Made by a program: the position numbers and the translations under genes
The notes under the pieces: generated by a model
What the model was told of the DNA's origin: nothing
What the model saw: only the letters and a program-made list of their open reading frames with translations
Databases searched by the model: none
Part shown: one piece after another, positions 36,532-48,500 of the stretch
How the letters are laid out: each line of letters starts with the position of its first letter
How positions within the stretch are numbered: the first letter of the stretch is position 1
NCBI GenBank assembly: GCA_037043235.1
Contig: JAWRVZ010000003.1
Span: 8,693,501-8,757,500, forward strand
DNA: 64,000 bases
Source of the DNA: Rhodeus uyekii
Taxonomy: Eukaryota; Chordata; Actinopteri; Cypriniformes; Acheilognathidae
Reading direction: 5' to 3'

Positions 36532-39500
36532 ATGTCCGAAAATCTTAGAGACAAGATGGTTAAGTTCCTTTCCCCCCCTTCAAAGAACGTCAACGGGTCT
36601 AGCTCAGACACGCTTGTTGGTGAGCGTCTGGGTGTCGAGGTCCGCCGTCGCCACCACACAATGGAGCGGGAACTGCTGAAGGCTGAGCATCGTTTTTTCC
36701 GTCGCAGTGTTATCAACGACTCCAATGCCACAGCGCTGGAGCTTCCCAGCAAGAACGCAATCCTAACCATCTCAACGGACCCACATGTTCTTGTTTGTGA
36801 ACCTCCTGCACTGGAAACCAAAGCCACTCCTGTAGCCGCACAACCTGACGTGTTGGTTGCGCCAGAAAAGAAGGCGACTGAGGATGTCGAGACAGCCGTA
36901 GAGTCAAAGCCGGCGGCGATTGCGAGTGCTGGACAGCTTCTTCCTGCAGAAGCACCACAGTTGGCTGTGGAGCTGAAGCCTGGAGATGGTGTTGATGAAA
37001 AACGAGAGGATGAGAAAGAGGATGATGATGAAGAAGGTAAAGAGAAGGCACGAGTTGAGGCAGAGTTACGGGATGCTAAGAAGGAGCAGGAGGACATAGA
37101 GGAAGTTGAGACGAATGCAGTTGGGACGTCACCAGATGGCCGTTTTCTGAAGTTTGACATCGAGATAGGACGTGGCTCTTTCAAGACTGTCTACAAGGGT
37201 CTGGATACTGAAACCACGGTGGAGGTGGCATGGTGCGAGTTACAGGTATGTTTCTTGTGTTTGTGTGAATTTTTTTTCTCTCTCTAAGGACAGGTTCACA
37301 CTGCACCTACAGACAGCATCAGGTTTTTTCAGAGTCTGTTGCCGTCTTTGCAAATTGAACGCACTGAATTTGAGTATATGAGATGTGACATGCTGTAATC
37401 TGGTGATTGTCGCCATTGGCTTGCGTCTGTCAATGCAGTGTGAATTGACCTATAAAATCCATTTGTCCTCCACCCACTTTTTTTTTTCATTTTGCCTCTT
37501 TTTCATTAATTTTTCCCATTGGGCTTTAAAGAAACTTTTCTTTAAAGCGTCATGAACCAATCCTAACAGCTATGACGTGAATCACAACACAAAAAAAATG
37601 ATTTGTCAAAATGCCTGTGTTGAGCATCTTAGTCAATTTATTTAGGTTTGTCTTCATTGAACGGGATCAGTTGAGAAACAATGCATGTGTAACCGTATCA
37701 GTATTTTGGATCTGTGCATTGTCTTAAAGTGACAACAGCCTAATGTTCTTTCTGCTGTTTTTAATGTTAATCAAACTGCAAAAGACTCTCTAGGAAAAAA
37801 AAGACTCCTGGCTCTTGCTTGAATACATTTGATAACTTTAAAGGATCCATCTATATTCCCTTAATGTAGACTAGTAAACACTTTGCAGTGTTTATTTTAC
37901 ATTTTATTACTTGACTCAATTTCTTTACCTACTTTGCTAATAGGTGTCTAACTACTGGTAGATCTACATCAAAAACCTGAAAGCACAATTTAATTTGTAT
38001 CGTTGTTCTGTTGTTTATTTGTTTGCTTGTAGTTTTATTTTTCTTATTTTATTACAGATAGTTTACTTCATGGAATTTTTAAATTTGTGGTTTTGTTTCC
38101 CATGTAAAAGTCTGGCAAGTCACAGATTTTGACAGCTAGAAGACTTTGTTAGCACTCTTTTTCTGCTATCTGATCTGCTCATTTATGCATAGATTAATTA
38201 TTAACTCTTTCTCCTAAACTGACAAGTCTGTCTAATGATGATCTTATGACTAGCTTGATTTTGACATAAATGCTCCACCTAAACCTTTCAAAGTTATGTC
38301 ATCAGTTGGTATTGTTCATGTTTAATTTGCCGTTCTAATCTCTCTACAAAAAGGAAGGAAGTTTTACTAGTCCTTTTGTCACACATTTGGCGTGTCTCAC
38401 CTCTGAAGCGTCTCAATACACACACACCCCTGCCACTTAACCATCTGGCATTTGGCCAGTGTTTTTATAGCTGTTGTCATCCTTGGCCGTAGCCCCTGCC
38501 GGCATTGTCGTATCATCCTTGAATAGAATACTGTCATTTCCTAATTGGGTTATTTTAGACCACCAGGTGTGTGTTGTAAGTGGTGTGACATGCAGTAAAT
38601 CATAGTTAGTGTTTGTTTAAAGTGTACTTTGAGACTGTCTAGTGGCTGTGAAAGACTGTTTCTTGTCCAAGTGAAAAATAACTTTCTTGGCATTGCAATT
38701 TTTATCTTGCAGTTGTGAATCTTAAAAGTTTGGGGTTAGTACGATATATATATTTTTTTTTTTATGCCTTTCAAGTAAGGTTCACAAAGCTGCATTTATT
38801 TGATTTGTAAACAAAAAAGTATATATTTATACATTTTATTTTAATCGATTCTCATTTAAGGACCAACACTGATTTCTTAAGTCCCAAGAATTAATCTTTT
38901 AGTCTGTTTTCAGTTGATGAATAAAGCTTTGTTTAATTAAAAGTCTCAGCTTTCAAATTGATGTCAATTTTATTATGAAAATTCATGAAAAATGAATGAA
39001 TATCAAAAGGAGTATTGAAAGACACAGTACACCTTAATGTGTCATGTCTCATGAAATCAACCGCTGAAAGATGTCAATAAAACAGCTTGTAAACATTGAT
39101 ACATTTGGCTCAGAAAAGCCAAAGATAATAAACCCATTAATCACCTAGAAAAATATAGTCTAGAGAGAAGCATTTTGTTAAATAAACATGCAATATAGTG
39201 CATATATTGTATTTTTACTTAACCTGATATATATTTGATCTTTGAATAAATCTGTCACATTTGACAGCTGCTTTTTTTGTTTTTAAAGCAGAATGTTGTA
39301 TAAACTTATTTGTAAAAAAAAATATTTTCGTCATTACTTCAGTGTCAAATGATCCTTCAGAAATCATTGTAATAGGATGATTTGCTGCTCAAGAAATATT
39401 TATTACTATTGTCAATGTTGAACGAAGATATGCTGCTTAATAGTTTTGTGGAAACCATGATTTAATAGAAATATCTAAATAGCATTTATTTGAAGCGGAA

Positions 39501-42500
39501 AGCATTTGTAAAATAATATATGGTTTTATTTTAGTTTAATGGGTCCTTGCTAAGCAATTTCTGTCTTCTAAAATTGTTTAACGGTAGTACGTATATATTT
39601 TATTTTATTGAAATTCTTTTTTTTTTACTATTAGAGACAGAAACATGCTTCTATAAATTGCAATCCAAGCCATTTAAAAAGAAAATCTCATTCTAATTAA
39701 TTTTTTTTTTTAGTTGTTTATGAACCGTGAAAAGCATGAGCTTTAGTGCTGTATTGTATGGCATGGTTACACAATGAATGCATCTTTGCGATCATTCCAC
39801 TTTTATTGGTTTATGATGTGATAAAAGCATGAGTAATCATGGTGAGGTGTGCTTGCACAAAGAGCATGCTGACGCTGGCAGACTACATGGCAAAAGCACC
39901 TCTGTCGGAAAATCATTTGCTCAATTTGTGACCCACTTCTAAAGTCGTCTTGCAATTAGATGCATCCTTATAAAGGAGCAGCTTTTTGTGTACTGATGTG
40001 CCACATAGAGGTGTGATTTCAAAAGTGGGTCAAGTTCAGCCACCAAAGCAATTGTAATCTGTGTAAAGTATGGTGAGCTGGTTTGCCAAGGCTTGTCTCT
40101 GCTGCTGCTCTCCACCCCCTACTGCCTCTTCTTTTGCAGTGCGATGACGAGGCTGCACCACGTGAGCTGCTGTTCTCCTGCTCATGCCCCTCAGGCGTAG
40201 CCAGCTCATACACTGATTTGAAACAAAAGCCTCCCTTTAGCTTTCAGGCTTTTTACATAACTTTCTCACATTTCATTTCTCTCTCTCTCTCTATTTTTAT
40301 CTCTCGGCCTGTCCTCTGCGGCACAACTGTATGTGTTCCGAGCTGCGAGTTCACACTGCTGCAGAAAAAGGGAAGGGCCTCATATCTCCCCCAGAAGGCC
40401 ATCTGTCTTTAGCGCCTTATGCTAAACTCAGGGATATTCCCCTCCCACATTTCTCTACTTTCTTGCATGCTAAACACATTTGAACTATATGTAGGTCACC
40501 ACAAAATGAAAATGAAAATTGATGTCAGATTTTTCCTTTTTTACAGAAGTTCCCTGTAAGCATCCAATACTCTAGTTTAACTATTTAGCCAGGAAACTGT
40601 GCAAGTGCATGTTACTGACTTTCAAGCGACTGCTGGAGTTTCACCCCAGCTGTCCTGCATTTGATCCCAATGAACCCTTCTGCAGTAACCTTAAACTATT
40701 TAAAGATTTTCCCATTTGACATTTTTATTAATATTTTATTGTTATTTCAAAGTTAAGTAATTATGTGTTTTAAATGGTTCTATTATATTAAATTGTAAAA
40801 AAAAGTAAAGTTTAATTTAGTTCCGGGCTTTGGGTTCCTATGAGAGGTTCATGAGCTTAGTTTATAGTTCTCTAGCTTTGAATTACAGGGGGAAAAAATC
40901 ATGTAAAAATATCAATCAAAATAGAAAACTAAAGAATATTTCGGGTTCTGTTTTTTTTTTTTTTTTTTAAAGCAAATGTTCCTTGACAAGCATAAGGTAA
41001 TTCTTTCAAAAACAAAATCTTGTGGACCCCAAATATTTGAATGGTAACTTTGAATGCGTGACTTTCCTCTTTTTATTTCCTTAATGTACTATTATAATCA
41101 AGTAAGCCCTTGCAGATCCTAACAAAATAAAAAGTTTGTTCCAATATAAAAAATGCATATTAAAACTTAATGTTAGGTGAGATTAATTGCGATTACAGAA
41201 AAATGTCAGATTAATTAGTTGTCGTCTTTTTATCTATTGACGGCACTAGTAATTTGTGTTTCAGATCTTCTCACTAATCCTAATTCCTTATCCTCCGCCT
41301 GAAGTGGTATGTGCCCTTACACGTGAGCCGGATTCATGCCAGGAGTTTTATCCTCATGCTGGAGTTCAGTGTGCTGGCCCACCCCTCCTCTGGGGAAACG
41401 CTCCCACGCTTTACTGGCCTTGTCCTACAAGCCACAGAGTTCACCACATGTTTGGAATAGCCAACGAGGAAGAGAGAGAATGTAGGTCTGTTTTAGGGTG
41501 GGGGTGCAAAGTGGAGTTCCCTTCCCTCTAAACCACATCATTTGAATCGGCTTTCTTCCAGACTTCAACCTGTTAAATTGTGCTAAAGACCTCTAATTGT
41601 GTTACTTGTGAACAAGAGCAGTTATGGAAGTTTTAACCTTAGCTTGGGGTGAATGGCCGTCCCTGCTGGGCTTGACAGGCAAACTCACAGCTGAATGTTT
41701 CTCATTCCAGTGATGGCAGCTGACAACACCAAATGTAGGTCAACTAAGAAATGCCACTTGAATTGTGTGCATTGTTGTCGTTTTAACTGTAGCTGTCTGC
41801 TGTACATGCACAGTAGTGTTGTCAAAAATATCAATTAAATATCTGAAACTGTTCCAATACTCATTTTCTGCTGTATTGACAGCGATACCGGTTGCTCATT
41901 CTCACTCTCTCTTCTCTCTCTTACTCACTCATCTCATTTGCTTTAGTTGAGTAGTATTTGTATTGCGCATAATTTTACTCATTCCTGCAGGTTTTGTGCT
42001 CATTTGTATAAGTGGCCTCTCAAAAAATGCTGTCAGTTTTGAAATGTAAATGGTTCAGAAAAAAGTATGTTGTGTAAGTGTATTGTATCTTAAAGTGACC
42101 GCAGCCTAATAAACCTGCTGCTTTCTGTAATGTTAATCAAAGTAAAAACAAGGAAAGTAAACATTAATTTATATTACATTTTTACAATGAAAACTGTCCA
42201 GTGTTTACATTTTGATTTCTGTAGAATTTCTTGCCTGAAAACTGTTAGACCCACCTGACAAACTTAACTTCTTTGTCTCTTTATTCTATAGTATTTATTT
42301 GTGCTATTGTTTGCAATTTCTTGATTCGTTCTTATTTTATTATTGACTGTTTGCTTGTCTTGTTTTGTAGATCTAGTTCAACGATTCAAATAAAGTTGGC
42401 TCTGTGTTTAAGCTTTTACAACACTTATTACCCAAATTACAAAAAAGTATGAGATGATAAATTCTAAAAGTAAAGTAAATATGGCAGTTTTCCCCATAGT

Positions 42501-45500
42501 ATTGAAAATTGCATCAAATATCAATATTTTATTGTAATGATCTAACACAAAAGTTTTATCTAATTGCTGGACTTGGTTTTCTTAGTTGTTGTTTTTTTGT
42601 GTAGTTGAATTGATCTTATTAGTGATTCACCATCTACTTTGACTGCAAATCAGGTTTTTGCAGCTACAGTATTTCCCCCTTGGTGACTAAAATAGCCTAT
42701 TGAAGTGAATCTTAATACATTTGTTGGGTCATGCAGAAAATGCCAATTTTGCCTTAGTCTTTTTCAAACTCTTAGACCATTTGTCTGATTTTTATTTATT
42801 TTCACCAATATTGGATCTGTGTTTTGTATATTGACAAACTTCAGAGAGAGCTTTCTCCATCATATAAAATCTTTTCAAATGAATTGCATGTTAGTCATCC
42901 AGTTTTTATTATGATATTCTAATATGCAAAGTGCAACAAGTTTCTCTTACCAGCCATTTCGTGAACACACAAAGTAGCTTAATAACATGGCTTTCAACAC
43001 CCTCAAATATTTTTAACCATGTAAAACAGCACTGCGTTACCCAACAAAAAAGCAAAAGCATCCGACTGAAGCATAAGCATAATAAAATCTCAGAGACCAG
43101 TGTTTTCTTGCTGAGGTTTCATTAGCATTCGCTTCTTCGCTCTCATCTCGTCCTGCTTCATAACAACTATGCAGATTTCACATTAAATTTGTTTACGTAA
43201 AATCGTCACATTGACCAACAAAATGCTGATTGGTTTGAAATGTCATTTGTTAGATGGTGATTGCGGACAATGGACCATTTTTGCTCAGCGAGATTTTGCT
43301 GAAATTGCTTATTTCACCTTTGACAACATTAATATTGTAAAATATGAAAATCTTTTTCAGGATCGCAAGTTGTCCAAGTCAGAGCGGCAGCGTTTTAAAG
43401 AGGAAGCTGGAATGCTGAAGGGTCTTCAGCATCCCAACATAGTACGCTTCTATGACTCCTGGGAGTCATCCTTGAAAGGGAGGAAGTGTATTGTCCTGGT
43501 AACTGAACTCATGACATCTGGGACTCTCAAGACGTAAGTGTTCTTATTTGTTCCTGTCAGGACGGCTTTTTTACTGTTTGCTCTGTTTAAACCGAGCCCA
43601 CCTGCTGTGGTTTTACATGTTTTCGGTGCCCTTGCAGGTATCTAAAACGGTTTAAGGAGATGAAGATCAAAGTCCTACGCAGTTGGTGCCGGCAGATTCT
43701 GAAGGGACTGCACTTCCTTCATACCAGGTCGCCTCCCATCATCCACCGGGACCTCAAGTGTGACAACATCTTCATCACCGGCCCTACGGGATCAGTCAAG
43801 ATTGGAGACTTGGGCTTGGCTACCCTCAAGAGGGCCTCCTTTGCCAAGAGCGTTATAGGTACGGCTAAGTATTTGCAACTGTGTTTCTGCCTCCAAATCG
43901 AAATCCATTTGAATTGGTTGACTCAGATTTGTGGTTGTGGGGGGGGAGCAAGTCTTTCATTCCGTGTTCCTTTTCTTCCTCTGCTTTTTTTCAAAGCGCG
44001 TTTTAATAACAGTGGTGAGAAAGCAGACCACAGCGTTTCCCTGACCGCTCAAACTGCAGCAAGCCAGGGCTCCCACTTTATGGAAGTTGTCTCTTGACAC
44101 CCTCCTTTAGTTCAAACATAGTTTGTTTTGTTGTTGTCTGGTCTTCTGTCTTGCCACAATTTCAGGTACTCTCAGACAGTAAGTAGTTGTGGAGTGGTTG
44201 TAGGTATTTTGTGACTCGTCTGCAGGGAAACCTGAACCGATCATGGGATAACACTAGAGCTAGAGCGGAGCCCTGGGCTGGCAGAGACCGTGAGTGATCT
44301 TATGCTCTGGTTTGGAAATTTGTGGTCTGTTTCTTCAGTCAACCATGATTTAATGATGATGCTAATGAATCTGTTCATTTTTTTTTTTTTTTTCCCACAA
44401 GGAAATGCTTGTTTTCTTTCAGTGTGTCAGTGTCTGGAGCTCAAACCTTAAACTCTCTGCTCATCTCCCTCATACTTTTAGCTTTGAGGTCTTTGTGTTT
44501 TTGTTTTGTTTTGGAAGCCTTAGGCTCTAACTTCAGGTCTCCCCTTATTCTACTTTAAGGATTATTTAATGTACTGCAGTACAGACAGTAAGTACGCAGA
44601 AATGAGCCTGGTAAGTCCACCAGTATTGTGACACATCAGTCTGAATCCATTATAAATATGGGAAGTTTGTCTGTGTGAGACCTTTGTCAATGGGTAACTT
44701 GGTTACTAGTTCACCTGGTGCGCAGAACTTCACTTTTCATTAAGCTATGGAGTGTGTAACACTTGAAATGCTCAACCTTTTCTCTTCACAGGTTAACCCA
44801 AAGGTAGGACGTTTTTCCATAGCTAGTGCTTCAGTTTGGTCTTGTGATTAAAAGCATAAGGCCCTCTGACCATGGACTTGTTTTAACATCCTGTTTGGGC
44901 TAACAACTACAAGTACATCGATTGCTTGAATTCAGGCTACCTTGTTTAGAGTTTTTAGAGTCGTGTGGTCAGTCTAAGCCTTTGAGTGAGTCCTGTGCAC
45001 CAGTTTGGTTTTTCTCGAACACATTCCTGCCCTTGAAGGTCTTACACTGAGAAACTTGGGCTTCTTATCATTGCGGTCTAACTGAGGACAGTTTTCCCCT
45101 CTTTTTTTTATTTTTACTTTCTATCCCCTTTTTGCTCTCCTTCCCTCTACCTCTCTCTTTTCTCACAGGTTGTGTCCAAGCAGTCTTCAGGGACAGCATC
45201 ATCTTCTCACCTCTTCACTGAGAGGGTGTAATAGGGTACTGAGAGAGTTCTGAACCATTCTTTTAATTTAAGGTACTCCTGAGTTCATGGCGCCTGAGAT
45301 GTATGAGGAGAAGTATGACGAGTCGGTGGATGTGTATGCCTTTGGGATGTGTATGCTGGAGATGGCTACTTCTGAGTACCCGTACTCCGAGTGTCAGAAT
45401 GCAGCTCAGATCTATCGCAGAGTCACCAGCGTAAGTCCACACTTCACTGGCGGAGGAGAGAGCCCCCCGCACACTCATCCTCCCCCTTGTTTGCTGCACT

Positions 45501-48500
45501 ATTTTAGTCTTTTTTAATCCCTTTTTTGCCCTCTGTGGGGGTGTTTCCTTTCTGCTTTTTTCTCACACAGTGGTAAGTTGGTTTTTTACCTTTACCAGTA
45601 AATGCTGAAGTCATGACCTCTCACAAAATATTATATGAAACAAAGTGGTAAATGATACCAGACAAAATTGCAAATTTTAGTTTGAGTGATTCAAATGTAG
45701 AAGCCTTAAAAAAAATTCAGCCTCAAGTTAAATTAGTCATGAACTGCTTTTAAAATAATTGTCAAAGTTGTTACACATTGGGGATTGTTTTAAAAACGTT
45801 GAGAAATATCTCATTACATAGTTGAGACATTTGCCAAAAATGTGAAACATTTATGCGCATTACATATGCTTTGTAAGTCGTGGTTGTATAATGTCATTAA
45901 CTTTATTTGCCACATGATAATTGACATTATAAATTTTTCTTGTAAACGATTATGAATGAATGTACCATTCGTTCATCCTTTTTTTTTTTTCGTTTTTTCA
46001 GTCCGAAGTCGTGTGTGTTGGTGTGCAGTTTTAGTTCAAATTAAATGTGTTGTAATTACGGATGACAAATTTAAGGTCTCACTCACTGAAGCTTTTATTC
46101 AGGATCACAGCAAATGAAAAAACAGCAAATCACAACTATTCAATTTGACTGTGGCACTTCAGTACAAATACTCGTATACACTTTATATCAAACGGTCTGT
46201 AACAAAGCAATAGTGACACTCGGTAAACCCACTCGTCACTGCATCCTCTTTTATTTTCATCTCTGAAAATGAAGCAAACAAATATCTTATGTGATATTGT
46301 GCTCTCACTGGAAATTTGTTAAAAATAAAGTTTATCCACACTTAATGTTAGGATCACAAGGCAATACAAAGCGGTTTTCCACAATTTGGCACTTTAAAAC
46401 ATCTTGCTATCCTCAGAGGCATCTCAGATTTTGTTGCTGGAGCAACCTGTTTTTACTACGTGTTTACTACTACGTGACGTGAATCAGTGGGCAGGGATAA
46501 AGAGGCAATGATGTAGAAGTAGGCATTGATATTCTTCTGCAGAGGCAAGTCTTAAGTTGTACTATGATATTTCAGATTTTGGCACATTATTACAAGTCAT
46601 TTTCTGAGCTTTGTGTCAAACTTTTTTTTTTTGGACTAACAAGGACCTTTTGAGTTAAACTTACAGGATATTTTAATGATACAATGACAAAAGATCAAGG
46701 AATTTTTTTATTTCAATTCATAACCTCTATATATGTGTAATTTCATTTGTTTCCTGTGCCACATTTACAGGGGGTGAAGCCTGGCAGTTTCGACAAAGTG
46801 GCTATTCCTGAAGTGAAGGAGATCATTGAGGGTTGCATACGTCAGAATAAAGATGAGAGGTGGGCTGACATTCACAGAGCTTGAGAGTGCAGCTGTCTCA
46901 CTCTTAAAGTAGGGCCTAAAATTAACCAAGTGGCAAGTAAAAATTTTCATCGTTGGCTGGTAACATTTTTATGATTTCTACCAATGCAATATTGTGAGAA
47001 TATGAACGTGAACCACTCTCACGACTGTTAACAGACCAGTCCTGTATCGTTATAAAGCCTTGCCAATTTAATTTATCTCTTTTTAATTTATACAGTGGAG
47101 ACTGTAGTGTTATGTTACATTGGATTTCTTTAAGTTATTGTATCTAAAAAGTGAATAGTGTGTTTTATGTGAATATAAATCTTTTAAAGGCTATGATTTA
47201 ATGGAACAAAATGTGCGTGCTTAACATTTCAGTGTAAAATACAGGATTTTTTGTGTGGCACAGGCTTGCCGTTTCAGAGCTGTTTGCAATGAATGACTAT
47301 TGCACATTTATCTAATTTCTAAATGACTAATTTACTTTATGGGTTTAGAGTGCATATTTAATCTCCCTTATATTTTGAATGGTCAAAGCATATACATTTC
47401 AAAATAAGAATCCTAGTGTATTTTCTAGTTTATAATTAATATCCTACTTTATACATAAAACCTTTTTCTTTTCTTTTTTTTGGTCACAATAAGCTGTATC
47501 TGGCATTTAATTAAATCTAAACTCTTCTCAATCTAGCTTCTTTCTGGCTCATATCACAGGAATGATTACTAAGACAACATTTAACACATTCACTCGATAG
47601 AACATAGATAATGGTTCCTTCCTTTGATCAATATATTGATGCATTCCCATTGATTTATATTGATACAAAAAGCTATTTCAATGCACATGTATATATTGAA
47701 TAAAACGCACGCATGCATGCATTTAATAAAACTAGAGTATTTAAAACTTTGTGACCGAGCCTGTTTAATTAGGTAATAGAATCTAAGATGCATAATTTAT
47801 TTTGCGACGTGCATACGTGTTTGCTGTGTAGACATGCGTTAATGTTATTTGTTCAGGTCCTAACTCTTACATTTTGTGTTTAATCGATTCATCTCCATTT
47901 TCGTTTTTTAGGTATTGCATCAAGGACCTCTTAAGTCATGCGTTTTTTCAGGAGGAGACTGGGGTTCGTGTAGAACTGGCTGAGGAGGATGATGGAAAGC
48001 TGGTGGCCATAAAGTTGTTGCTGCGCATTGAGGATGTAAAGAAACTTAAAGGGAAATACAAAGAGAATGAAGCCATTGAATTCTCCTTTGACTTAAGTAA
48101 AGATGTCCCAGATGATGTTGCCCAAGAAATGGTAAAAATACTTACGATTTGTTCTGTTACCCAACCTAACTAAAGATTCAAAACAATTGTGGACTTCTGT
48201 GTAACTAGCAATAATTATAGTAATTGCATAGCCTTTCAGTGAATAAAATTCTCCCTGGTTGCCTTAAAATAACTAATCTTTGTCCCTTTTTTTTTTCCTC
48301 TAACTTTTTCTTCCAGGTCGACTCGGGCTATGTTTGCGAGGGAGACCACAAGACCATTGCAAAAGCCATTAAAGACAGGGTGTCCCTGATCTCTCGCAAG
48401 AGAGAGCAGCGAAAACTTGTGAGAGAGGAACAAGAAAAGAGGAAGATGGAGCAGGAGAATGATCCCTCGCAGCCTGGACCGGATACTAACCCCACAGCCA

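Larger units (their letters stand above)
37246..43360 (+). other. wnk1: wnk1 intron 1
   Basis: A 6.1 kb intron between the ATP-loop exon and the rest of the kinase. It contains repeat copies at 37722-38060, 38725-39640 and 42088-42375, a small element with inverted CACACTGC ends at about 37291-37452, and two GC-richer pockets at about 40060-40430 and 41280-41560 that stand out from the AT-rich background. No exon is supported in it. Confidence 0.6.

Noticed and set aside
36321..37184. 287-residue open frame on the minus strand opposite wnk1 exon 1
   Set aside because: It is the antisense shadow of the conserved WNK1 N-terminus and kinase start, which carry recognisable sequence on the plus strand.
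41256..41531. 91-residue frame in wnk1 intron 1
   Set aside because: No acceptor and donor combination fits the phase between exons 1 and 2, which already join perfectly; kept only as a possible regulatory island.
43211..43360. Open frame extending upstream of wnk1 exon 2 from an ATG at 43211
   Set aside because: A clear acceptor at 43351-43360 and the exact continuation of the WNK1 sequence from exon 1 show that this part is intronic.
43859..44097. Open frame continuing wnk1 exon 3 past SVIG
   Set aside because: The donor at 43859 joins to TPEFMAPEM at 45273, so the continuation is intron read-through.
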